A stretch of DNA of 64,000 bases from an uncultured Faecalicatena sp. GTDB taxonomy: Bacteria > Bacillota > Clostridia > Lachnospirales > Lachnospiraceae. The DNA lies in contig CAOKHZ010000002.1 of NCBI GenBank assembly GCA_948468385.1, forward strand, positions 1 to 64,000, read 5' to 3'. The translations under genes and the position numbers were made by a program. Shown piece after piece: positions 27,026 to 33,693 of this stretch. How positions within the stretch are numbered: position 1 is the first letter of the stretch; the number at the start of each line of letters is the position of its first letter. Under the pieces are notes generated by a model. It ran no database searches and was not told where the DNA came from. It saw only the letters and a list, made by a program, of their open reading frames with translations.

Positions 27026-27053
27026 TAGGCCGTGCGGGTTACCGCACGGCCTA
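27026..27053 (+). terminator. Terminator of the opp operon
   Basis: The perfect 12-bp stem TAGGCCGTGCGG / CCGCACGGCCTA with loop GTTA is followed by AATTGTAAC. The T tract is poor but the stem is strong. Confidence 0.7.
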
Positions 27054-27069
27054 AATTGTAACAAAATAG

Positions 27070-27098
27070 TTGTACTTTTTATGGATATTGTCTATAAT
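27070..27098 (+). promoter_or_regulatory. Promoter of the Uma2-like gene
   Basis: TTGTAC (27070-27075), a 17-bp spacer and a perfect TATAAT (27093-27098) lie 65 bp before the start codon. Confidence 0.75.
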
Positions 27099-27162
27099 GT
27101 AAGCAAAGAATTATTCGTTGTAGGAGCGTGGAAAATAACGCCAAGGAATAGAGGTGTGGACA

Positions 27163-27693
27163 ATGGATGCAGTGAGAAAAGAAAAGGTTTATACGATTGT
27201 AGATATCGATGCGTTGCCGGAGGGAGAACGTGCGGAATTGATTGACGGGCAGATTTATTACATGTCCTCTCCAAGTCTGACACATCAAAGGATGCTTGGC
27301 AGATTGCATCAAATTATCGCGAATTATGTAGAAAGCCATAAGGGTAATTGTGAAGTGCTACCAGCTCCGTTTGCCATATTTTTAAGTGAGGATGACATTA
27401 ATTATCTGGAGCCTGACATTTCCGTGATTTGTGACACGTCCAAACTGGGTGAAGATGGCTGTCATGGTGCGCCGGATTGGGTAATAGAGATTGTTTCGCC
27501 AAGCAGCAAGCCAAGGGATTATATTAAAAAGATGCTAAAGTACGGAACGGCGGGGGTCAGGGAATATTGGATTGTCGACCCGGAAAAACAGATGGTGACC
27601 GTATATCGGTTTGAAAAGGAAATGATGGATGAGTATTCTTTTGGAGAAGAGGTTCCAGTGGGGATTTATGAGGGATTTTCCATCAAAGTATAA
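27163..27693 (+). CDS. Uma2-family putative endonuclease (DUF820)
   Basis: A 176-residue protein of the Uma2/DUF820 group, whose fold is that of restriction-type PD-(D/E)XK nucleases. Visible core positions are EPDISVICD (about 86-94), DWVIEIVSPSSKPRDYIKKM (about 105-124) and EYWIVDPEKQMVTVYRF (about 135-151). These give the Asp, the Glu and the Lys of the active site. Biological function in bacteria is unknown; many copies occur in genomes rich in mobile DNA. ATG 27163 has GAGG 8 nt upstream. A fragment of the dispersed hairpin element follows 10 bp after the stop codon. Confidence 0.85.
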   Translation: MDAVRKEKVYTIVDIDALPEGERAELIDGQIYYMSSPSLTHQRMLGRLHQIIANYVESHKGNCEVLPAPFAIFLSEDDINYLEPDISVICDTSKLGEDGCHGAPDWVIEIVSPSSKPRDYIKKMLKYGTAGVREYWIVDPEKQMVTVYRFEKEMMDEYSFGEEVPVGIYEGFSIKV

Positions 27694-27702
27694 TGGTGCT
27701 GC

Positions 27703-27751
27703 CATTTTAATGGCCGAATGCCGTTACTATCAAGGCCTACGGCCGTGGCAA
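27703..27751 (-). repeat. Fragment of the dispersed hairpin element
   Basis: ATTTTAATGGCCGAATGCCG followed by TTACTATCAAGGCCTACGGC matches the hairpin end of the 33398-33593 copy with a few changes, and ends in GGCAAC instead of GTAAC. It lies just after the Uma2 gene and is a degraded partial copy. Confidence 0.65.
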
Positions 27752-27803
27752 CAAGTTGCAGAAAGAGAGGTGTCGGGTTTTGTGGCGAAGAGAAGAGGGT
27801 GAA

Positions 27804-27989
27804 ATGATTCGTGAACCAGGCGAACGGATTTCGGAGGTGGATGAACCAGAGAGACCCGAATTGCAGCTTTCCAGACAAGAGCGGCGCTGGGTGGCGTTAG
27901 GGGCGTTAAAGAGCGCCCTGCTTATTGGATTCGCGTATCTGGCCGGAATCGGACTGATTATCTGGTTGATGCTGACGTTGTGGTTGTGA
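27804..27989 (+). CDS. Small single-pass membrane protein
   Basis: The product is 61 residues: a charged N-terminal part (MIREPGERISEVDEPERPEL) and one hydrophobic helix at the end (about 38-60, LLIGFAYLAGIGLIIWLML). No family is recognised. ATG 27804 is chosen because AGAGGG lies 7 nt upstream. It follows the Uma2-like gene with about 110 bp that include a repeat fragment, and is followed by a strong inverted repeat. It may be a membrane anchor or stress peptide; evidence for expression is limited to the translation signal and the coherent topology. Confidence 0.55.
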   Translation: MIREPGERISEVDEPERPELQLSRQERRWVALGALKSALLIGFAYLAGIGLIIWLMLTLWL

Positions 27990-28004
27990 GGAAACTTAAG
28001 AATG

Positions 28005-28042
28005 CGAGTCCCAAAACGTAGCGGATCACGTTTTGGGACTCG
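28005..28042. terminator. Inverted repeat after the small membrane protein gene
   Basis: The perfect 15-bp stem (28005-28019 / 28028-28042) encloses an 8-nt loop between the converging small-membrane-protein and pyrG genes. There is no T tract; it may act as a bidirectional terminator. Confidence 0.55.
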
Positions 28043-28105
28043 TGCAATTGGGAGAGCAGGCATGCGCACTTTGATGAATGCAAAGCGTCTGTTTCATAGA
28101 ACCAT

Positions 28106-28127
28106 GTATTAGGGGATATCCTAATAC
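28106..28127 (-). terminator. Stem-loop at the end of pyrG
   Basis: GTATTAGG / CCTAATAC with a 6-nt loop starts 1 nt beyond the pyrG stop codon. It lacks a good T tract, so termination efficiency is uncertain. Confidence 0.4.
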
Positions 28128-28128
28128 C

Positions 28129-29745
28129 TTATACAAGCGATTCTTTCGATTTGGCCAGTGCCGCCTCCACAAATCCTTTAAACAGCGGGTGGGGACGGTT
28201 TGGCCGGGATTTCAGTTCCGGGTGCGCCTGCGTGGCGACAAACCACGGGTGTGCCGGGATTTCAATCATTTCCACGATGCGTCCGTCAGGGGAAATGCCG
28301 GAGAGCATCATCCCGTTTTCTTCAAGAATTCCACGATAATCATTGTTCACCTCATAGCGATGGCGGTGGCGTTCGAAAATCTTGTTCGCTCCATACATCT
28401 GATAAGCCTTGGATTCTTTTTTCAACACACAAGGGTAGGAGCCAAGCCGCAACGTTCCCCCGATGTCTTCGACCCCAATCTGATCCGGCATGATGTGGAT
28501 GACGGGATGGGTCGTGTTCGGGTCAAATTCCATGCTGTGCGCGTCATGATAACCGACGATGTCGCGGGCAAATTCCACGATGGAAAGCTGCATGCCAAGG
28601 CAAAGGCCCAGGAACGGGACATCGTGCGTCCGGGCGTATTTGATGGATTCGATTTTGCCTTCGATTCCCCGGTCGCCGAACCCGCCGGGAACTAAGATGC
28701 CGCTGACATCACCCAAAAGCTCGCCCACGGTATCGGGGGTGATCGTCTCGGAATCCACCCATTTGATATGCACGGTAGTGTGGCTGTAGATACCGCCGTG
28801 CTTTAATGCTTCTACCACGCTGATATAGGCATCGTGCAGTTGCACGTATTTACCGACAAGGGCGACCGTCACGTCCTGCGTCGGGAGTTTTAAATTTTCC
28901 ACCATTTCCGTCCAGTCCGACAAGTCTGGTTCCGGGCAGTCTAAATGAAGGCACTCGCAGACGACCTCTGCCAAATGTTCCTTTTCCATGGCAAGAGGTG
29001 CTTCGTACAAATATTCCACGTCAAGGTTTTGTAATACATGGTCGGCCGGAAGATTACAGAAGAGGGAAATTTTGTCCTTCATTCCGGCATCCAGCGGATA
29101 TTCCGAGCGGCACACGATGATGTCCGGCTGGATTCCCATGCCTTGCAACTCCTTAACGCTGGCCTGCGTCGGCTTGGTTTTCATTTCCTGCGAGGCACGC
29201 AGATATGGAATCAGTGTAACATGGATGAGGGCGACGTTTTCCCGTCCCTTTTCATGCTGAAACTGCCGGATGGATTCGAGGAAGGGTTGGCTTTCGATGT
29301 CGCCGACCGTTCCGCCCACCTCGATGATGGCGATTTCCGTGTTCGTGGCGGCAGGGTTGCGGTAAAACAGGCTTTTGATTTCGTTGGTAATGTGGGGGAT
29401 GACTTGTACGGTTCCTCCGCCGAAATCTCCGCGCCGTTCCTTTTGCAGTACCGACCAGTAGATTTTTCCGGTCGTGACGTTGGAGTTTTTGGTCAGGCTT
29501 TCGTCGATGAAACGCTCATAGTGTCCCAAGTCGAGGTCGGTCTCCGCGCCGTCGTCCGTCACGAACACCTCTCCGTGTTGGACGGGGTTCATCGTTCCGG
29601 GGTCGATATTGATGTAGGGGTCAAATTTCTGCATGGTTACCGTGTAACCGCGCGCCTTCAAAAGACGGCCGAGGGACGCGGCCGTGATGCCTTTTCCGAG
29701 TCCGGATACGACGCCGCCCGTAACAAATACATATTTTACTGCCAT
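28129..29745 (-). CDS. pyrG: CTP synthase
   Basis: This 538-residue enzyme makes CTP from UTP, ATP and glutamine, the last step of pyrimidine nucleotide synthesis. The N-terminal synthase domain starts [19 protein letters not shown] (P-loop-like) and contains [11 protein letters not shown]. The C-terminal glutaminase has [17 protein letters not shown] with the catalytic Cys (about 379) and a His/Glu pair in AQAHPEL further on (about 513). The start at 29745 has AAGGAAG upstream and gives the normal family length; the open frame upstream to 29994 covers the leader and is not coding. The gene is preceded by a leader terminator, so CTP-dependent attenuation is likely. Confidence 0.96.
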   Translation of the reverse strand: MAVKYVFVTGGVVSGLGKGITAASLGRLLKARGYTVTMQKFDPYINIDPGTMNPVQHGEVFVTDDGAETDLDLGHYERFIDESLTKNSNVTTGKIYWSVLQKERRGDFGGGTVQVIPHITNEIKSLFYRNPAATNTEIAIIEVGGTVGDIESQPFLESIRQFQHEKGRENVALIHVTLIPYLRASQEMKTKPTQASVKELQGMGIQPDIIVCRSEYPLDAGMKDKISLFCNLPADHVLQNLDVEYLYEAPLAMEKEHLAEVVCECLHLDCPEPDLSDWTEMVENLKLPTQDVTVALVGKYVQLHDAYISVVEALKHGGIYSHTTVHIKWVDSETITPDTVGELLGDVSGILVPGGFGDRGIEGKIESIKYARTHDVPFLGLCLGMQLSIVEFARDIVGYHDAHSMEFDPNTTHPVIHIMPDQIGVEDIGGTLRLGSYPCVLKKESKAYQMYGANKIFERHRHRYEVNNDYRGILEENGMMLSGISPDGRIVEMIEIPAHPWFVATQAHPELKSRPNRPHPLFKGFVEAALAKSKESLV

Positions 29746-29826
29746 AACATTTGCTTCCTTTCTTCGATGGTTTTCGACATTCATCCATGGTAGTGCCGCC
29801 GCCAGGCGACATGTCCGTTTAGAAAT

Positions 29827-29872
29827 AAAAAAGACAATGAGAGACACGAACATCTGCCGTGACCCCATTGTC
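29827..29872 (-). promoter_or_regulatory. Leader terminator (attenuator) of pyrG
   Basis: Read on the minus strand, GACAATG (29872-29866) pairs with CATTGTC (29839-29833), and an inner CGTG / CACG pair strengthens the stem. Then comes TTTTTTATTT. This is an intrinsic terminator about 90 nt before the pyrG start with no minus-strand gene upstream of it. It therefore fits transcription attenuation, as known for pyrG in other Firmicutes. The GGGC transcript start used in Bacillus is not evident here. Confidence 0.65.
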
Positions 29873-29898
29873 ATCGTCGCTAAAAAATTTACTTTAAG

Positions 29899-29927
29899 AG
29901 TATACACCCGATTCGAAAAAAAAGAAA
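29899..29927 (-). promoter_or_regulatory. Possible pyrG promoter
   Basis: TATACT (29904-29899 on the minus strand), directly preceded by TG, is a fair -10. The -35 region is poor (TTTCTT). A transcript from here would contain the leader terminator. Confidence 0.35.
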
Positions 29928-29945
29928 GAGGTTTTTTGAAAAAAG

Positions 29946-29986
29946 TTATCCACAAGTTATCAACAAACTTTTTGGAGTTATCAACA
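29946..29986 (+). promoter_or_regulatory. Cluster of three DnaA-box-like nonamers
   Basis: TTATCCACA at 29946-29954 is a perfect DnaA box. TTATCAACA at 29957-29965 and at 29978-29986 differ from it at one position. All three are on the plus strand within 41 bp, upstream of the pyrG leader in a 602-bp gap before the next gene. dnaA, dnaN and an origin layout are absent, so a DnaA-controlled promoter or titration site is more likely than oriC. The remainder of the gap up to 30347 shows no clear gene. Confidence 0.6.
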
Positions 29987-30347
29987 ATATACACATTGAT
30001 TTTTAACCCTGGTCTGTGTTATGATTTTTTCATACCGGTCAGGGCTTGTTTATCGGCGCGCAATGAGGAGCATGGCGAGGTATATAAAACATCAAAGGAT
30101 AGGGGTATAACGAGAAAGTTCAATAGGAAAGAAGCTCCAAACGTTCTGCAAGGCTTATTTTGAGTAAGGACGGTGTGACATCAGCAGGGCAAAAGTCTTT
30201 TTGTCCTCTTCTTTTCTGCCGTAGGGCATCTTATTTTCAACGTGAATTCTTGGTTACTATTGAAATTAGGAGATTTATTGTTTTATAAATGGTAACAATT
30301 CTTCACAATATCCCGATAAATGTTCATAGTTTAAGGAGGATTTGTCT

Positions 30348-31628
30348 ATGTCAAATAAGTTGCAGTCTGTTTTCCCGATGATTCGTATGCGGGAGGAAAT
30401 ATTGCAGGAGATTCAGAAAAATGAGCGGTTGAGTCATATTTTTTACAATTGGGAAGAAAATTTTCAGGAAGATTTTTTGGATTTTTGCAGTGGCGCAAGT
30501 GGGAATCGTATTCTTTATGATGCTTTCTTTAAAGAGATCTTGAGCCCGGAATATGCACCGGAACGGTTGGGAGAATTACTCTCTCTTTTGCTTGGGCGTG
30601 AAGTGAAGGTGTTGGAGATTTTACCTGCGGATTCTACTCGTTTAGCAGATGAGACGTCGCTTGTGATTATGGATATTGTTGTTGAATTGGATGATGGAAG
30701 CATTAGTAATGTGGAAGTTCAGAAGATTGGTTATGCCTTTCCCGGCCAGCGCGGTGCTTGCTATTCTTCGGACTTGCTTTTGCGTCAATATAAGCGGGTT
30801 AGAGGAGAGAAAGGAAAAAAATTTAGTTATCGGGACATTCATAAGGTATATACGATTGTCTTTTTTGAAAAGAGTCCCAAAGAATTTCATAAATTACCTG
30901 AAACCTGGCTACATTGTTCAAAGCAAGTATTTAATACTGGGTTGGAGCTTGATCTTTTGCAAGAATATGTTTTCATCCCTCTTGACATTTTTCAGGCCGG
31001 AATGCAAAATAGAACTATAGAGAACAAATTGGAGGCGTGGTTATCTTTCTTTAGCGCGAGTCGGCCGGAACAAATATTGGACCTGATAGAACGTTATCCA
31101 GAGTTTCGGCGTATGTATGAGGAGATTTACACCATATGCCAGAATGTTGAAAGGGTGATGGGGATGTTTTCAGAAGAATTACGCGAACTGGATCGCAATA
31201 CCGTGCGGTATATGATGGACGAGATGCAAGATGAGTTGGACGGATTAAAAAACGAAAAAAATGAATTGCAAAATGAAGTGGATGGGCTGAAGGGGGAAAG
31301 CATGGAACTTCAGAGCAAAAACGGCAAGCTTCAGAACGAGAACGGCAAGCTTCAGAACGAGAATGGCAAGCTTCAGAACGAGAACGGCAAGCTTCAGAAC
31401 GAGAACGGCAGGCTTCAGAGCGAGAACGGCAAGTTGCAGGATGAAAACAGCAAGTTGCAGGATACGATTCATAGTTTGAAGGATGCTACAACTGAGGCTT
31501 CTGTTCGTGCATTTATCAATGCCAGCAGACGATATACCGATGATATGGGCTCTATAGCCGGGCAACTTATGGAGGAGTTTTCCGCCAGTCAGGAAGAGGC
31601 GGAAAAAATGTTGGAAAGATATTGGTAA
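30348..31628 (+). CDS. Rpn/PD-(D/E)XK nuclease family protein with tandem-repeat coiled coil
   Basis: A 426-residue protein. Residues about 55-165 match the Rpn-type (recombination-promoting nuclease / putative transposase) group: ILYDAFFKEILSPEYAPE, then IMDIVVELDDGSISNVEVQK, whose Asp and E-x-Q fit the PD-(D/E)XK active site, and a Tyr/Arg-rich YSSDLLLRQYKR helix. The C-terminal third is a coiled coil made of seven near-identical heptads (NGKLQNE) encoded by 21-bp units. ATG 30348 is chosen with AGGAGG 8 nt upstream. Members relax or nick DNA and promote RecA-independent recombination in E. coli; the role here is inferred. It has its own terminator. Confidence 0.8.
   Translation: MSNKLQSVFPMIRMREEILQEIQKNERLSHIFYNWEENFQEDFLDFCSGASGNRILYDAFFKEILSPEYAPERLGELLSLLLGREVKVLEILPADSTRLADETSLVIMDIVVELDDGSISNVEVQKIGYAFPGQRGACYSSDLLLRQYKRVRGEKGKKFSYRDIHKVYTIVFFEKSPKEFHKLPETWLHCSKQVFNTGLELDLLQEYVFIPLDIFQAGMQNRTIENKLEAWLSFFSASRPEQILDLIERYPEFRRMYEEIYTICQNVERVMGMFSEELRELDRNTVRYMMDEMQDELDGLKNEKNELQNEVDGLKGESMELQSKNGKLQNENGKLQNENGKLQNENGKLQNENGRLQSENGKLQDENSKLQDTIHSLKDATTEASVRAFINASRRYTDDMGSIAGQLMEEFSASQEEAEKMLERYW
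31320..31463 (+). repeat. 21-bp tandem repeat inside the Rpn-like gene
   Basis: About seven 21-bp units of the type AACGGCAAGCTTCAGAACGA(G) are present, the first five almost identical and the last two diverged. Unit length is a multiple of three, so copy-number change would lengthen or shorten the coiled coil by one heptad without a frameshift. Confidence 0.85.
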
Positions 31629-31683
31629 AGGGCAAGTGAAGGTGCGTTATGGCATAATCGTTTGACTTGTTGCCAGAGAGAAT

Positions 31684-31732
31684 AAAAACCATCATGTCAG
31701 CGGTGCGTCTCGCTGTTGGCATGGTGGTTTTT
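31684..31732 (+). terminator. Terminator of the Rpn-like gene
   Basis: AAAAACCATCATG (31684-31696) pairs with CATGGTGGTTTTT with one G-U pair, with a further CAGCG / CGCTG stem inside. The hairpin ends in TTTTTA. Confidence 0.8.
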
Positions 31733-31747
31733 AAGATAAGAATTAAA

Positions 31748-31784
31748 GTCGGTGTACAGATGCAAAAATTATCTGTATACCGAC
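31748..31784 (-). terminator. Terminator of the DUF1846 gene
   Basis: 14-nt arms (31748-31761 / 31771-31784, one wobble) lie 20 nt past the minus-strand stop and are followed on that strand by TTTAATTCTTA. Confidence 0.65.
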
Positions 31785-31804
31785 GCTGTTTTCATTTTAA
31801 ATCT

Positions 31805-33283
31805 TTAATGGTACATATGTCCGTTTTCATAAACTGGTTCGCAAGTCAAATGTACGCCCAGTCGTTTGAAGATTTTGACATCCACGTCGGACAGCATGAC
31901 AGTGGTGTGGGCTTGGCAACCGGCCAGTTTTGGTAACTGCTGGAGGGCAAGCCTGGCACTTTCACTTCCAGAGGCGCTGGCCGAGAGTGCAATCAAGACT
32001 TCGTCGGTGTGCAGGCGCGGGTTTTTGCTCCGAAGATACTCTACTTTTAGTTTCTGAATCGGTTCGATGGATTCGGGAGAAATAATCTTCAGGTTGTGGT
32101 CGAGTCCGGCCAGTTCTTTTAATACATTTAGCAGAAGAGCGGCAGACGCTCCGAGCAAGTTCCCGGTCTTGCCGGTCAGTATGCGGCCGTTCGGAAGTTC
32201 CATGGCTGCTGCTGGCACGCCGGTGTCTTCAGCACGTTTCATGGCTACGGCCACGACGTGGCGGTCGGCAGTTGAGACCCCGGCCTGGTTCATCAGAAGT
32301 TCCAGCTTCTGTGTCTCGATTTCCGTACATTCCCCTTTTAACAAGGAAGCTAAAGACGCATAATAGCGGCGGATGATCTCCTGACAAGAAGCATTGCGGC
32401 AGACATCATCGTCGCAAATACAGTTTCCGGCCATGTTTACGCCCATGTCGGTAGGGGATTTGTAGGGACTTTTCCCATATATTTTTTCAAAAATCGTATT
32501 GAGCACCGGGAAGATTTCCACGTCACGGTTATAGTTGACGGTCGTCTTTCCATATGCTTCCAAATGAAAAGGGTCAATCATGTTAATGTCGTTTAGATCG
32601 GCTGTGGCAGCTTCATAAGCCAGATTGACAGGATGCTTTAAGGGCAGGTTCCAGATGGGAAATGTTTCAAACTTGGCATATCCCGCATGGATTCCCCGTT
32701 TATGCTCATGATATAGTTGTGAGAGGCAAGTGGCCATTTTTCCGCTTCCAGGTCCCGGAGCCGTGACGATAACGAGCGGGCGGGTCGTTTCGATATAATC
32801 ATTTTTCCCATACCCATCGTCGCTGACGATGAGAGGGATGTTGGCCGGATAACCGGGAATGTGGTAGTGTTGGTAAACCTTGATGCCGAGGGTTTCCAGT
32901 CGGTTTTTAAACAGCGTGGCACTTTCCTGGCCGGAATACTGCGTGATGCAGACGCTGCTGACGTAAAGCCCGTTTTCACGAAAAGAGTCCATCAGCCGTA
33001 GCACGTCGGAGTCATAGGTGATGCCTAAGTCGCCGCGGATTTTATTTTTTTCAATGTCGCGCGCGCTGATGACGATGATAATTTCCGCCTGGTCGCTTAA
33101 CTGTTTTAACATGTGCAGTTTACTGTCCGGCGCGAAGCCAGGCAGGACACGGGACGCATGGAAGTCGTCAAAGAGCTTGCCACCGAATTCCAAATATAGT
33201 TTGTGGTCAAATTGGTCAATGCGCTGCCGGATGTGTTCCGATTGCATGGTGAGGTATTTTTCGTTGTCAAATCCAATTTTCAT
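31805..33283 (-). CDS. DUF1846 (UPF0371) protein
   Basis: A 492-residue cytoplasmic protein of the DUF1846 family, recognised from its start (MKIGFDNEKYLTMQSEHIRQ), LYLEFGGKLFDDFHASRVLPGF and the internal APGPGSGKMATCLSQLYHE (about 184-202). The last is a glycine-rich nucleotide-binding-like loop. The family is common in Firmicutes and its biochemical role is not established. GGGAGAAA precedes the ATG. It stands alone on the minus strand, with a terminator below and a dispersed repeat element upstream. Length and motifs look intact. Confidence 0.9.
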   Translation of the reverse strand: MKIGFDNEKYLTMQSEHIRQRIDQFDHKLYLEFGGKLFDDFHASRVLPGFAPDSKLHMLKQLSDQAEIIIVISARDIEKNKIRGDLGITYDSDVLRLMDSFRENGLYVSSVCITQYSGQESATLFKNRLETLGIKVYQHYHIPGYPANIPLIVSDDGYGKNDYIETTRPLVIVTAPGPGSGKMATCLSQLYHEHKRGIHAGYAKFETFPIWNLPLKHPVNLAYEAATADLNDINMIDPFHLEAYGKTTVNYNRDVEIFPVLNTIFEKIYGKSPYKSPTDMGVNMAGNCICDDDVCRNASCQEIIRRYYASLASLLKGECTEIETQKLELLMNQAGVSTADRHVVAVAMKRAEDTGVPAAAMELPNGRILTGKTGNLLGASAALLLNVLKELAGLDHNLKIISPESIEPIQKLKVEYLRSKNPRLHTDEVLIALSASASGSESARLALQQLPKLAGCQAHTTVMLSDVDVKIFKRLGVHLTCEPVYENGHMYH

Positions 33284-33397
33284 GTCGTGTTTCTCCCATT
33301 CTCTAGTTCATTAAAAAAATCACGTTATTAGTATACTATAAAATACCGCTTGTTTACAATGCTTTCCTATTTTTTTTCGGTTTTTCCGGTTGCTTTG

Positions 33398-33593
33398 GTT
33401 ACTATACATGGGGCTGTGCGCTCTGCCGCACGGCCACCATCCGCTAAAGTGACGGTGCCGATTGGGCATTTCGGCCTTCTTCGCTCCGCTTCGGTCCGTC
33501 CTAAACAAGTGCCACTGGCACTTAGGACCGCCGTAGGCGATTTTAAATGGCCGAATACCGTTACTATCGCGGCCGCAGGCCGTGAATAGTAAC
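33398..33593 (-). repeat. Dispersed hairpin-ended element, copy 2 (196 bp)
   Basis: The same element as at 15503-15646, in the opposite orientation and also bounded by GTTAC and GTAAC. The conserved blocks are GGGGCTGTGCGCTCTGCCGC, CCGCTAAAGTGACGGTGCCG with ATTGGGCATTTCGGCC, and the end hairpin ACTATCGCGGCCGCAGGCCG. About 60 nt (roughly 33476-33537) replaces about 10 nt of copy 1 and is itself palindromic around AAGTGCCACTGGCACTT. It sits in the 410-bp gap between the DUF1846 and ftsH genes. Confidence 0.8.
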
Positions 33594-33633
33594 CAAAACG
33601 ACGTGTGTTTACAATATTTTCACAATCTTTTTA

Positions 33634-33662
33634 TTGATTTATGCAGAACCTATCTTTATAAT
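33634..33662 (+). promoter_or_regulatory. Promoter of ftsH
   Basis: TTGATT (33634-33639), a 17-bp spacer and TATAAT (33657-33662) lie 31 bp before the start codon. Confidence 0.75.
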
Positions 33663-33693
33663 ATAGTAGGTAGTGCATTTGAGGAGGAAAGTG

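Noticed and set aside
29946-29986. Possible chromosomal origin (oriC)
   Set aside because: dnaA, dnaN and other replication genes are absent, and the AT-rich unwinding region with several box arrays is not evident. A titration or regulatory cluster is the safer reading.
29746-29994. N-terminal extension of CTP synthase
   Set aside because: The upstream open frame covers the leader terminator and DnaA boxes. Family length and the AAGGAAG site place the start at 29745.
31320-31463. CRISPR-like array
   Set aside because: The units are contiguous with no spacers and lie inside a coding frame that they extend by heptads.
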